From positions 1-64,000 of the forward strand of contig JAHFTQ010000008.1 in assembly GCA_023265455.1 (NCBI GenBank): a stretch of DNA of 64,000 nucleotides. The letters run 5' to 3'. Origin of the DNA: Parachlamydiales bacterium (GTDB taxonomy: Bacteria > Chlamydiota > Chlamydiia > Chlamydiales > Rhabdochlamydiaceae). Each line of letters begins with the position of its first letter. Positions within the stretch are counted from its first letter, which is position 1. The notes below the pieces were generated by a model. That model was not told where the DNA came from, did no database searches, and worked only from the letters and a program-made list of their open reading frames with translations. Positions 49,850-58,360 of the stretch are shown piece by piece. The position numbers and the translations under genes were made by a program.

Positions 49850-50806
49850 TTACTTATCCGTAATATCACGGGCAATAGTCACTCGACCTGGTACGTTTCC
49901 CACTCTGATGGTAGAAGTAACTGTGTGGGTTTTGGTGTCAATTACAGAGACGGTATCATCTTGATATCCATTTGCTACATAAACATGACTTCCATTGGAA
50001 GTGATAGCAAGGCCAAAAGGATTCAAGCCTACATTAATATTTTTTATAATTGCATTTGTCACCATATCTATGACTGTTACATTTGTTTCATCTACAACAT
50101 AGGCATACGCTCCAGCAGGTGTGAAAACAATTTCTTCACAGCCTCCGTTTTCCCAAGGAATAGTTGCGGTTACGGCATTTGTAGCGATATCTATAGCGGT
50201 AATATTCTCACCGCAGGCCACGTAAGCATATGCTCCATTAGGAGTAATAGCAATACCTCTCTGGGTATTGCCTACATCGACGGTTGAAGTAACGACATTT
50301 GTTGCGATATCAATTACAAAGACAGAGTTAATGTTCTCATGTGTCAAATAAGCACGCGTGCCATCTGGAGTAATTGCTATTGCAAAAGGGTCCGATCCCA
50401 CATCAATCGATCTAATAACGGTGTTTGTTGCTGTATCAATCACAAAAACGGTATTACCTCCCATACTGGTCGCATACGCATATGCTCCGTCTGGAGTAAC
50501 GGATACACTAAGAATCTCGGAATCGGTTGTTATTTCTGAAATGACAATATTTCTCGCAGTTTCAATGACATGTATAGCATTTTCATTAGCAACATAAACA
50601 TAGGCTCCATTAGGAGTACTGGCAATACCAAAAGGCATTCGTCCTACAGGAATTGTTCTAACGACAGTGTTTGTCGAGGTATTAATCACGGATACGTTAC
50701 CGTCATCCCGATTTGACACATAGGCCCGCTCTGCAAATAACATTTGGATAGGTGTACTGAACAAGATACACAAGAAAAAATTTCTTAAAAGTAAGAAGCT
50801 ACACAT
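49850..50806 (-). CDS. Exported YVTN-family beta-propeller protein
   Basis: The 318-aa protein consists of a signal peptide (about 1-26, FLLLRNFFLCILFSTPIQML) and seven repeats of about 42 residues. Each follows the pattern P(N/D)GAYVYVA...VIDTATNTV..TI.VG..P.GIA.T, the YVTN beta-propeller repeat known from surface-layer and secreted proteins of archaea and bacteria. A closed seven-bladed propeller is expected. No catalytic motif is visible; such proteins usually bind partners at the cell surface. In codon use and AT content it stands out slightly from housekeeping genes. It lies alone in the tRNA-Tyr island, between element A copy 4 and a tRNA-Tyr remnant. Confidence 0.88.
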   Translation of the reverse strand: MCSFLLLRNFFLCILFSTPIQMLFAERAYVSNRDDGNVSVINTSTNTVVRTIPVGRMPFGIASTPNGAYVYVANENAIHVIETARNIVISEITTDSEILSVSVTPDGAYAYATSMGGNTVFVIDTATNTVIRSIDVGSDPFAIAITPDGTRAYLTHENINSVFVIDIATNVVTSTVDVGNTQRGIAITPNGAYAYVACGENITAIDIATNAVTATIPWENGGCEEIVFTPAGAYAYVVDETNVTVIDMVTNAIIKNINVGLNPFGLAITSNGSHVYVANGYQDDTVSVIDTKTHTVTSTIRVGNVPGRVTIARDITDK

Positions 50807-50922
50807 TTTGCACCTATGAAAGCTAAGATTAGCGACTGATTATGCTGCCACTACTGCATAGAAATCAATAAAAAAATTGAAAGTTGTGGCCTTATTGATC
50901 TGGTTAAAGAATTTCATGCGCC

Positions 50923-50973
50923 TGTAAATCCCTCGTCTCACGACTACGTTGGTCCGAGTCCAACCGCTCCCAA
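50923..50973 (+). pseudogene. tRNA-Tyr 3' remnant (anticodon loop to acceptor end)
   Basis: The sequence from CTGTAAATCCCTCGTCTC to GAGTCCAACCGCTCCCAA repeats the 3' half of the tRNA-Tyr at 48292-48373 with about two changes. No 5' half precedes it, so it is a fragment left by recombination at the tRNA. It lies in the 50807-51176 stretch without genes; the remainder of that stretch holds only a terminator at its end. Confidence 0.85.
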
Positions 50974-51158
50974 TTTTTCTATAGAAATCGGTTTGTATTT
51001 ACTCCAATTCTTGACCTCGCAAAAATCTCAAATGGAGGGGCTGGTGGGTGGATCAATCCCAACGAGTCGCAACCAAAAATAGACTAAAGGGAAAGTCGTA
51101 CTATGCTCAAACAGAAACCTTATTTGAAATTGCTTGAGGTCTAAAAGACTAAGTTCAC

Positions 51159-51178
51159 AAGCAGGGGCTGCTTTTTTT
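51159..51178 (+). terminator. Rho-independent terminator, plus-oriented
   Basis: AAGCAG-GGG-CTGCTT followed by TTTTT (51159-51178). It overlaps the end of the minus-strand UvrA-like gene and would stop plus-strand transcription coming from the non-coding stretch. Confidence 0.6.
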
Positions 51179-53765
51179 AAAGCCCGAGGTAAGCTTTCAA
51201 GCATTGCCCCGTTAACGAATCTTTATTTGCAGCAATTTTTTTGGGTGTACCTATTGCAACAATTTCGCCGCCAGCAGTCCCACCGCCTGGACCAAAATCT
51301 ATAATTGTATCCGCTTCACAGATGGCATCTAAATTATGCTCAATTACCACTACTGTATTTCCTTTGGATACCAGCTTTCTCAAGATATCGAGCAGCTTTT
51401 CCACCTCCTGTGGGTGCAGGCCAGTTGTTGGCTCATCGAGCAAGTATAATGTAGATTCCCTTCCAGACTTGGATAACTCCGCCGCCAATTTGATGCGTTG
51501 GGCTTCCCCTCCTGACAATGTTGACGTAGATTGCCCTAAAGTTAAATAGTCCAAACCGACCTGCTTCATTAAATCCAAGAGTACAAAAATATTCTGATGT
51601 TCTCTAAATACTGGAATGGCATCGCTGACGGTCATCTCTAAAATGTCCACGATATGATGTCCTTGAAATTTCACGGATAATAGTTCTTCATTGAATCGCA
51701 TTCCATTGCAGACAGGACACTCCATCTCAACATCGGACATAAAGGCCATGTCAATAGCCACTACACCCGACCCATTGCAGTTCTCACACCGCTGATCGGA
51801 TGTATTGAAAGAAAACTTATCTGCGCCAAGGCCACAAGCTTTTGCTTCTGGCAACGAGGCAAATAAATCTCGAATCAAGTCAAAAAGCTTTGTGTAGGTT
51901 GCTACATTAGAGCGCGATGATTGTGTGTTCCTGATGGTGACTTGATCAACTGTGACCACTCGGTTAAAATGATTTAACCCATGGACAGAAACATACTTTC
52001 CTGGCGCTTCACTTGCATGATTAAAATGCTTTCTAGCTACCTTGTCTAAGATGCCAAATAAAAAAGTTGATTTTCCTGAGCCGGACACGCCTGTCATCAC
52101 AACAAGCTGGTTTACAGGGATACTAACATCAATGCCTTTTAGATTGTGTTCGCTAGCACCGCGAATAGTCAGTACCTTCCCCTCATGAGGACGCGGGCGG
52201 TTTAGCGGGGTAGCCGCTTTCCTAGCCAAATATTTGCCAGTAATGGATGCCTCACAAGCCATAACTTCAGCAGGAGTGCCAGAAACCACAATTTCACCAC
52301 CTTTGTTGCCACCACCCGGTCCTACATCGATGATGTGATCAACGCTTTTTATGACATCCATGTCGTGCTCAATGATCAAAACAGTGTTGCCAGCTTCTTG
52401 TATCATTCTCAGGGTTTTTAATAATTTTGCAGTATCATAGGGATGTAGACCTGTTGTTGGCTCATCTAAAACGTACAAAACCCCTGTAAGTCCACTACCC
52501 AGCACACAAGCCAACTTAAGTCTTTGTGACTCTCCTGCCGATAGAGAGGGGAGTGTGCGGTCCAAAGTGAGGTAGTGCAAACCTACTTCTATCAAATTTG
52601 ATGTTCGTTCCTTCAACGCACTCGAAAGAGCTACAAGAACCTGCAATTCATCCTCTAAAACTTGGACTTCTAATGCATTGATCCATTGAAGCAGTTCGCG
52701 TAGATCAAGCCCTGCCACATCAATAATCGTTTTTCCACCGACCGTTGCTTCTCTCCCAATTTTTCCTAAACGTGCGTTGTGACACTCAAGGCAAGGCTCA
52801 TGCGAAATATATTTTTTGATGCCACTCGGAAGCTTGTTAGGATTACTCTTATATCGGTTCAATAAATTGGGGACAATTCCTTCAAACTTCCCTTCACTAA
52901 CCTTTTTAGGCTCTTTGATATTTTTGTGTGCCTTGACAAAATCCGGAAAAGCGGTCCCATAGAGTAAAAAGTCCCTTTGCTCTTTCGTGTAATTTCGTAC
53001 AGGTAAGCTCGTGTCGAAAGGGAAATGATAGTGCTTGGCTGCCGCTTGGATGACGGTCTCGTAATACTTGGCAGTCGCTTCATCCCAAACACTCACTCCA
53101 CCATTTCTAATGGTTTTATCAACACTTAGTAAATTTGGTATATCAACATCGATAATTTCACCGACTCCCTTACAAACTTCACATGCTCCAGAGATTGCAT
53201 TGAATGAAAAATGAGCCATTTTCAATTTCTCCAACTGCTGGCCACAATTGGGACAATCAAAATAGCTTTTTGTTTTCTTCTTTGAAGAAGAGCTTTCCTC
53301 TACTTCAACAGTTGTCAGTTTATTTTTGTCTTGCAAAGGCTGTTTGACGGTTTTCCCACAGCTTACACAAAGTTGATGTCCAATAGACGCAAACAGATTC
53401 CTGAGAATTGTGAGAATCCCTGTTTTTGTACCGACAGTAGAGCGAGGATTAAAATCGGTCACCCGCTGGGAAACACCAATTGCAGGAGATAAGCCCATGA
53501 TATGATCGACCTTTGCCTTGGATATATGATCTGTGGTCATACCAAGCGACTCCAATAATTGCCTCAGACACTCTTTTTGCAGAACCTCGACTGCAATTGA
53601 GGATTTACCCGACCCTGAAGGGCCTGTTAATGCAACCAACTTGGCCTTGGGAACCTCAAAACAAATGTTTTTTAAATTGTGCTCCCTTGCACCATGAACA
53701 ATGATTTTGGCTGGATCACTCGTGACAGGCAGATTGCATTTTGAAGAGCAGGCGAAATTTTTCAT
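51177..53765 (-). CDS. UvrA-like ABC ATPase of the drug-resistance (UvrA2/DrrC) type
   Basis: This tandem ABC ATPase has zinc modules. Walker A sites are GPSGSGKSS and GVSGSGKST, signatures are LSAGESQRLKLA and LSGGEAQRIKLAAEL, and Walker B sites are VLDEPTTGLHP and LLDEPTTGLHP. Zinc modules are CVSC...CPNCG and CENCNGSG...CPVCNG. At 862 aa it is shorter than housekeeping UvrA (about 940), and the region for UvrB binding seems reduced, as in UvrA2/DrrC proteins. Those proteins free DNA from intercalating drugs and give self-resistance. I start it at ATG 53765, which overlaps the padR stop as ATGA. Coupling to a PadR-type regulator supports drug-inducible expression. It is part of the tRNA-Tyr island and probably acquired. 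Confidence 0.88.
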   Translation of the reverse strand: MKNFACSSKCNLPVTSDPAKIIVHGAREHNLKNICFEVPKAKLVALTGPSGSGKSSIAVEVLQKECLRQLLESLGMTTDHISKAKVDHIMGLSPAIGVSQRVTDFNPRSTVGTKTGILTILRNLFASIGHQLCVSCGKTVKQPLQDKNKLTTVEVEESSSSKKKTKSYFDCPNCGQQLEKLKMAHFSFNAISGACEVCKGVGEIIDVDIPNLLSVDKTIRNGGVSVWDEATAKYYETVIQAAAKHYHFPFDTSLPVRNYTKEQRDFLLYGTAFPDFVKAHKNIKEPKKVSEGKFEGIVPNLLNRYKSNPNKLPSGIKKYISHEPCLECHNARLGKIGREATVGGKTIIDVAGLDLRELLQWINALEVQVLEDELQVLVALSSALKERTSNLIEVGLHYLTLDRTLPSLSAGESQRLKLACVLGSGLTGVLYVLDEPTTGLHPYDTAKLLKTLRMIQEAGNTVLIIEHDMDVIKSVDHIIDVGPGGGNKGGEIVVSGTPAEVMACEASITGKYLARKAATPLNRPRPHEGKVLTIRGASEHNLKGIDVSIPVNQLVVMTGVSGSGKSTFLFGILDKVARKHFNHASEAPGKYVSVHGLNHFNRVVTVDQVTIRNTQSSRSNVATYTKLFDLIRDLFASLPEAKACGLGADKFSFNTSDQRCENCNGSGVVAIDMAFMSDVEMECPVCNGMRFNEELLSVKFQGHHIVDILEMTVSDAIPVFREHQNIFVLLDLMKQVGLDYLTLGQSTSTLSGGEAQRIKLAAELSKSGRESTLYLLDEPTTGLHPQEVEKLLDILRKLVSKGNTVVVIEHNLDAICEADTIIDFGPGGGTAGGEIVAIGTPKKIAANKDSLTGQCLKAYLGL

Positions 53766-54280
53766 AAAATTCCTTCTTTTAACCATTTGATTTCTAATGC
53801 AATCTGAGCCATCCCGTATCTCAGCGCTTTGAGGCGGATAGCTTGACTGGGAAAATCAGCCAGGTTCTCTAACCGTTCTTCAATTTTCTTGTATTCTTCG
53901 TAGATCTTTTCAGTTCCTTCTAACCTTTCCTGGAATAGCCGAACCATTTCCTCTTGATCTGTGACGAAAAAGAGTTTGAGAAGGAACTCATTGCGCGGAG
54001 TTTCTGATCCCGTCGGCCTTTCGAGCCAAGCCTTAAATTCCGCTCGTCCTGTCTCCGTAATCGAAAAGATCTCTTTCTTTTTCTTTCCAACATAGATGAT
54101 CTCGGATAGTACTTTTCCTTCCTTCGCTAAAACCTTCAACATCGGATAGATCGTCGAATCCGACTCCCGCCAGAAATAAACTGTCGATCTGCTCATAAGA
54201 GACTTGATCTCGTATCCTGTGCTGGGGCCATCAAGGAGCATCCCCAAAATTGCGAATCTTGTTTTATTGATTAATCTCAT
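53762..54280 (-). CDS. PadR-family transcriptional regulator
   Basis: The N-terminal 85 residues form the PadR winged helix (RFAILGMLLDGPSTGYEIKS, WRESDSTIYPMLKVLAKEGK, KKKEIFSITETGRAEFKAWL). The C-terminal half is the dimerising helical Vir_act_alpha_C-type domain (NEFLLKLFFVTDQEEMVRLF). PadR proteins repress detoxification genes and release DNA on ligand binding. A perfect palindrome lies 3 bases upstream of its start (54284-54302), so autoregulation of padR-uvrA2 is likely. Confidence 0.92.
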   Translation of the reverse strand: MRLINKTRFAILGMLLDGPSTGYEIKSLMSRSTVYFWRESDSTIYPMLKVLAKEGKVLSEIIYVGKKKKEIFSITETGRAEFKAWLERPTGSETPRNEFLLKLFFVTDQEEMVRLFQERLEGTEKIYEEYKKIEERLENLADFPSQAIRLKALRYGMAQIALEIKWLKEGIL

Positions 54281-54283
54281 AAA

Positions 54284-54302
54284 ATACCCAGTTTCTGGGT
54301 AT
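54284..54302. promoter_or_regulatory. Putative PadR operator
   Basis: ATACCCAGTTTCTGGGTAT is a perfect 8-bp inverted repeat with a 3-base centre, directly before the padR start codon (54280). Position and symmetry suggest it is bound by PadR itself. Confidence 0.7.
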
Positions 54303-54499
54303 CATACCGCAATCGGCGATTTTCCAAACATACAAATCAATTCTTGATTAACGGCTCTAAAGAAAAATCACCAGGCTTATCAAAAGGCCTCGATTATGAT
54401 GCAACCATTAAAGCTTCCAACCATTAGGGTGTAATAATGGTTGGACTTTTTTTGAATCTGGATGGTAATTTGGTGTGGTATTTTAATTTAGGACCAGAC

Positions 54500-54691
54500 A
54501 TGCCAGTTCGAGACATTGAAAATCCCAAAAAAGTAAAAACAACCGTCTATATGACAGATGAAGACGAAACGATGCTCAATGAACTGTTTATCAAACGGCT
54601 CAGGGAAAAACGAAAAACAGACAAGTCAGCCTTGCTATGCGAAGGAATAAAGATTTTATTTGAAAAAGAGATTGGACAGATCAATGGCTAA
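54500..54691 (+). CDS. Small RHH-like protein preceding a DUF1016 nuclease
   Basis: With ATG 54500 (behind AGGA at 6 bases) the protein is 63 aa: MPVRDIENPKKVKTTVYMTD and on. The stretch KTTVYMTDEDETMLNEL followed by a basic helix (RLREKRKTDKSALLCEGIKI) resembles a ribbon-helix-helix DNA-binding fold as in CopG/ParD-type antitoxins. It overlaps the nuclease gene by 8 bases. A regulatory or antitoxin role towards that gene is inferred from this arrangement. The ATG at 54437 would add 21 residues with no site and is rejected. Confidence 0.65.
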   Translation: MPVRDIENPKKVKTTVYMTDEDETMLNELFIKRLREKRKTDKSALLCEGIKILFEKEIGQING

Positions 54692-55754
54692 AAAGAAAAA
54701 AGCTCTCGATCTTATTCCTACAACCTACGTAGCAACTATTAATGCGCTTAAAGAACGCATACGTACAGCTCAGATCAAGGCATCGCTTGGTGTCAATGAA
54801 AAGTTATTAGAGCTTTACTGGGACATCGGCAAAACAATTGTTGAAAAACAGAGACAAGAAGGATGGGGTGCTAAGATAATCGAGCGCATGGCTAAAGACT
54901 TAAGGGTTTCTTTTCCAAAAATGACTGGATTATCTTCTCGTAACCTGCTCTATATGAAGCAGTTTTTTGAGGCTTATCCAGATTCGGCAATTACGCAACA
55001 GCCTGTTGCGCAAATTCCATGGGGCCATAATGTCATACTCATGGACCGGTTCAGGGATGTTACAAAGCGCCTTTGGTACGCCCATAAAACCATAGAAAAC
55101 GGCTGGTCGCGCGAGGTGTTAGAAACATGGATAGACTCAGATCTATACAGCCGTCAGGGAAAAGCTATTACCAATTTTCATTCAACGATGCCAAAGCCGC
55201 AATCTGATCTTGCCAATGAAATCCTCAAAGATCCTTACCATTTTGATTTTTTACCCATGAAAGAAGATGCAGATGAGAGAGCGATCGAGGAAGGACTAGT
55301 GACGCACATGCAACACCTGCTTACAGAGCTAGGCATTGGCTTTGCATTCATAGGACGTCAATTCAAGGTGGAAGTTGATGGGGAAGAATTTTTGATAGAC
55401 TTGCTATTCTACCACTACAAGTTAAGGCGATTTATTGTTGTTGAGCTAAAAAATACAGCATTTAAGCCCGAGTATGCGGGTAAAATGGCGTTTTACTTGG
55501 CTGCCGTTAATGCGTCATTAAAACATCGAGATGATGAACCTGCCATCGGAATGATTCTCTGTCGCAGTGGGAAGCGCCTTGTAATAGAATATGCCTTGAC
55601 GGAGTCTAAAAAATCGATAGGGGTTGCCACATACAAGACAAAGGTTGTTGAGTCTCTTCCCGAAAAGCTTAAGGATAGCCTTCCATCAGTAGAGCAACTT
55701 GAAGCGAAATTATCTACGAAAAAAGGTCAGAGTAAGAAAAAAAATACGCAATGA
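54684..55754 (+). CDS. DUF1016/YhcG-type PD-(D/E)xK nuclease protein
   Basis: This 356-aa protein has the YhcG plan. The N-terminal DUF1016_N helical/DNA-binding part (about 10-160) includes WDIGKTIVEKQRQEGWGAKI and FPKMTGLSSRNLLYMKQFFE. The C-terminal nuclease domain (about 185-345) has the core EFLIDLLFYHYKLRRFIVVE followed by LKN (Asp, Glu, Lys catalytic residues) and FKPEYAGKMAFYLAAVN. Members are common in defence islands and mobile elements; the exact role is not established. I use ATG 54684 (MAKKKKALDLIPTTY), overlapping the RHH-like gene. A perfect hairpin (TGCAGAC/GTCTGCA) follows the stop at 55759-55775. Confidence 0.88.
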   Translation: MAKKKKALDLIPTTYVATINALKERIRTAQIKASLGVNEKLLELYWDIGKTIVEKQRQEGWGAKIIERMAKDLRVSFPKMTGLSSRNLLYMKQFFEAYPDSAITQQPVAQIPWGHNVILMDRFRDVTKRLWYAHKTIENGWSREVLETWIDSDLYSRQGKAITNFHSTMPKPQSDLANEILKDPYHFDFLPMKEDADERAIEEGLVTHMQHLLTELGIGFAFIGRQFKVEVDGEEFLIDLLFYHYKLRRFIVVELKNTAFKPEYAGKMAFYLAAVNASLKHRDDEPAIGMILCRSGKRLVIEYALTESKKSIGVATYKTKVVESLPEKLKDSLPSVEQLEAKLSTKKGQSKKKNTQ

Positions 55755-55924
55755 AAAGTTGCAGACACTGTCTGCATTGGCATACTGACGGTAGAATTTG
55801 GAGATGAAGGCAAAACACGTTTACTCATAAAACCTCTTTTGTTAAAAGGGCTGACAAACCCTGCTTTTTCGTAGCTATTATACCCCTCCCCAAATTCAAA
55901 GCGGGTATTTGATGCAAGAGCTCC

Positions 55925-56320
55925 CTAATCTTTCATCTCGATTCTGATACCGTGAATCACTCGGTCATGGCTCAGGTTTTCAATCGCATGCAGACCTTCA
56001 GGCTCTTTCCAGGTCACCGACGTGCAAAAGGCATCGGCGGGAGGAGCCTTTCGTTCGTATTGGATCTCTCCCTGAGGGCCAAAGTAGCGCATATCGGCAA
56101 GCGCATCGACGATGAACACCGATTTCCAACGGTGGGTGTGAAAATCTTCTTTTTCTTGAGGATTGATGGTAACTTCTAAAATTCTCACCTCATCATTTTC
56201 GAATAGAACTGTGTGATTTTTAGTGGATGCCTGCATCGCATCGTGACTCCCATCCCAAGGCCACTCTTTCAAAGGTTGTAGCAGAGATGCGGTATCTAAG
56301 AATTGCCATTTTTTAAACAT
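55925..56320 (-). CDS. Cupin-fold protein, 131 aa
   Basis: This small single-domain cupin has VLFENDEVRILEVTINPQEK leading to the motif HTHRWKSVFIV (His-x-His), then the second motif region HAIENLSHDRVIHGIRIEMK. Metal binding by the His pair is likely. The product is probably a small-molecule-binding or modifying enzyme; the substrate is unknown. It lies 8 bases after the SDR gene and should be co-transcribed and TetR-controlled with it. Confidence 0.8.
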   Translation of the reverse strand: MFKKWQFLDTASLLQPLKEWPWDGSHDAMQASTKNHTVLFENDEVRILEVTINPQEKEDFHTHRWKSVFIVDALADMRYFGPQGEIQYERKAPPADAFCTSVTWKEPEGLHAIENLSHDRVIHGIRIEMKD

Positions 56321-56328
56321 GTTGTCTC

Positions 56329-57126
56329 CTATAGGGTTGCAATAGAGCCGCCATCGACTCTAAAATTTGATCCGTTAATGTAAGAGGCTAAATCAGAAGC
56401 CAAAAAAACGACCAAAGCAGCGACTTCTTCCGGTTTTGCCGGCCTTGGCATCGAGTGCTTTGAGCGGCTTTGATGCTTCAAGAGATTTGCTACTGTGTCT
56501 TCAAATGAGGTCTGGTTCTTTTCCGCCATTTTGAGGATTAGCTGTTCAATCTCAGCAGTCATGATAAAGGCGGGTGAAACGGCGTTGATCAAAATCCCTT
56601 GATTTCCATAGGCCAAGGATAAACTTTTGGTGAGATTGTTGACCGCTGCTTTTGCTGCACAGTAGTGTTGTGCAATCGGTTCTGGCTGAACAGCAACTTC
56701 AGAAGAAATATTAATCACTCTTCCCCATTTCTGCTGTTGCATCATGGGCAAAAAGGCCCGGGTGATCCTCATGTTCGCAAAAAAGTTTAATTCGAACATC
56801 TCGAGCCATTCTTGGTCTGAAATCTGGTCAAAGGGCATCAATTTTTTCATGCCTCCCAGGTTGTTGACCAAAATATCGAGCCGTCCAAATCGTGCAGCCG
56901 TCTCTTCCTGGATTTTTTTGACTTCTTCTGCTTTGGTAAGATCTGCAGCCAAAACATCACATCGACCTCCAGAGCGGATGATTTCATCAGCAGTATTCGA
57001 CAAGGCTTCTGATGGGCGAGAACATAGGAGGACATGACATCCTCGCTTGGCCAATTCTTTGGCAATCACTTTGCCAAGCCCTTTACTACTTCCAGTGACT
57101 AAGGCTATTTTTTGATTGAAGTTCAT
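56329..57126 (-). CDS. Short-chain dehydrogenase/reductase
   Basis: This classical SDR is 265 aa. The cofactor motif is TGSSKGLGKVIAKELAKRG (TGxxxGxG), the NNLGG element follows (about 87-91), and the catalytic Ser lies in VINISSEV with Tyr-x-x-x-Lys in HYCAAKAAVNN. The C-terminal GGSIATL end is usual (DGGS). The Arg after the second strand (LLCSRPSEA) favours NADP(H). The substrate cannot be predicted. It is the first gene of an SDR-cupin pair, with the operator CTAACGTTGTTAG 11 bases upstream of its start. Confidence 0.92.
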   Translation of the reverse strand: MNFNQKIALVTGSSKGLGKVIAKELAKRGCHVLLCSRPSEALSNTADEIIRSGGRCDVLAADLTKAEEVKKIQEETAARFGRLDILVNNLGGMKKLMPFDQISDQEWLEMFELNFFANMRITRAFLPMMQQQKWGRVINISSEVAVQPEPIAQHYCAAKAAVNNLTKSLSLAYGNQGILINAVSPAFIMTAEIEQLILKMAEKNQTSFEDTVANLLKHQSRSKHSMPRPAKPEEVAALVVFLASDLASYINGSNFRVDGGSIATL

Positions 57127-57136
57127 ATTTATTCTC

Positions 57137-57149
57137 CTAACGTTGTTAG
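57137..57149. promoter_or_regulatory. TetR operator 1 (SDR side)
   Basis: CTAACGTTGTTAG is a perfect palindrome (CTAAC-GTT-GTTAG) upstream of the SDR start. An almost identical box (CTAACATTGTTAG) lies at the start of the tetR gene, so one regulator probably controls both. Confidence 0.75.
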
Positions 57150-57165
57150 ATTTTTCACAAAAAAA

Positions 57166-57714
57166 TTATTTCAAAAAGGCGCTAATCCCCTCATTCACGA
57201 GCTCGTAACAGCGGCTCTCTTTTCCTGGTATTTTTTTGGTCAAAGCCAAAGAGACCACTCCATGCAAGAGGCTTCTAAACAAGTCCACGCGATTATCGGT
57301 AGCCTTAGGGATAAGCGTCTTGAGGATGACTCTGAGGTCTTGAATCTGGGCAAAATCTTCACAAGGATTTTCAGCCTCCATGACAGCTCGGTAATGAGAG
57401 GGGTTCTCAAGCGCATATTGTGTATAGGCAAAGGCTACTTTTTTCAGGGCTTCCAACGGCTTTAGCTTCTCTTCTTGGATCTTCTGGAGAGCGCTTAACA
57501 TGTTCTGTAGCCATTCTTTTTTCAGCTCACGAAAGAGAGCTTCCTTGCTGTCGAAAAATTCGTAAATCGTAGGGACGCTGTAATCAATAGCGGCAGCAAT
57601 CCTACGGATGGTTACTGCTTGATACCCCTCTTTCTCAACAATCCGCAGTGTTGCATCCAGAATAGCTTTCTTGAGGGCATTCTTATGGAGCTGTCTATCT
57701 TGTGTCTTTCTCAT
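57166..57714 (-). CDS. TetR-family regulator
   Basis: The N-terminal helix-turn-helix (about 20-60: ATLRIVEKEGYQAVTIRRIA, IDYSVPTIYEFFDSKEALF) is typical of TetR repressors, and the rest is a helical ligand-binding/dimer domain with WHG-like features (LRVILKTLIPKATDNRVDL). I prefer ATG 57714 (MRKTQDRQLHKNALKK), because the ATG at 57735 lies in the middle of the operator 57729-57741. Both remain possible. The gene is immediately upstream of and co-directional with the SDR-cupin pair, and the shared operator boxes indicate autorepression and control of these genes. Confidence 0.9.
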   Translation of the reverse strand: MRKTQDRQLHKNALKKAILDATLRIVEKEGYQAVTIRRIAAAIDYSVPTIYEFFDSKEALFRELKKEWLQNMLSALQKIQEEKLKPLEALKKVAFAYTQYALENPSHYRAVMEAENPCEDFAQIQDLRVILKTLIPKATDNRVDLFRSLLHGVVSLALTKKIPGKESRCYELVNEGISAFLK

Positions 57715-57728
57715 ATGCTTTTCATTAT

Positions 57729-57741
57729 CTAACATTGTTAG
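57729..57741. promoter_or_regulatory. TetR operator 2 (tetR side)
   Basis: CTAACATTGTTAG matches operator 1 except at one central base. It overlaps the upstream possible tetR start codon. Confidence 0.75.
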
Positions 57742-57830
57742 ATTTTTGGCAAGAAAAAGATGCGCTGTGATTTATTTGACTGATTATGAGGTAATTATAT
57801 ACTCTCAGGCAATTTTTATCCTGCACTATT

Positions 57831-58270
57831 TTGCGAAAAAGTGATCCTGAATATTGGATGAAACAGCAAATATCTCAAAAATGGCTCACCTGGGCGGGAT
57901 ACGCTTTTGAAAATATTTGCCTCAAGCATGTTTCCAAAATCAAAGAGGCTTTGGGTCTTGCAGGGATTAGTACTATCGAAGCACAATGGTCATTTCACGG
58001 CAGTAAAAAAGTGATGGAGCTCAAATAGATCTGGTCATCGATCGTGCCGATAATTGCATTAACTTGTGCGAAATAAAATTTAGCAATGATGTTTATGTGT
58101 TAACAAAAAAAGATCAGGAAGACCTTGAGAGAAAACGAAGAATTTTTCAGCACGCAACAAAGTCACGAAAAACGATTTTCACAACGCTTATCACGCCCTA
58201 TGGGGCTCAAGAAAATGTGCATTATTTGGGAACAGTCCAAAAACAGCTTACAATGAATAGCTTATTTTAA
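57831..58270 (+). pseudogene. 3' fragment of an AAA ATPase (DUF234-type C-terminus), frameshifted
   Basis: Two adjacent frames together encode the C-terminal part of an ATPase of the DUF234-like group. The first (57831-58010) reads KWLTWAGYAFENICLKHVSK. The second (about 58014-58270) reads GAQIDLVIDRADNCINLCEI, with the PD-(D/E)xK-type Asp...CEIK core. A frameshift near 58010 separates them and the whole ATPase half is missing. It is therefore a decayed remnant, of the same broad class as the intact ATPases at 7475 and 37687, though a different subfamily. Confidence 0.8.
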
Positions 58271-58291
58271 ATCGATAGTGCAGTCAGATTT

Positions 58292-58360
58292 GGAGGCGGA
58301 GTGAGCCAACGGCTTGGCTCGCGTGCGATCTGAGGTGAAGGTTTGTTTGCTCTGCAAACA
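58292..58360. repeat. Third copy of the tRNA-associated structured repeat
   Basis: GGAGGCGGAGTGAGCCAACG and the hairpin GAGCCAACGGCTTGGCTC match the repeats at 48410 and 48542. In place of their second hairpin (GCTCGC/GCGAGC) it has GTTTGTTTGC-TCT-GCAAACAAAC at a similar position, so the structure is kept while the sequence differs. The 58271-58778 stretch contains no convincing gene; besides this copy it holds the direct repeat and the promoter of the next gene. Confidence 0.7.

Noticed and set aside
54304..54316. TACCGCAATCGG near padR as a solo end of palindrome A
   Set aside because: It matches the outer end of copy 2 over only 12 bases and no second arm follows; could be chance.
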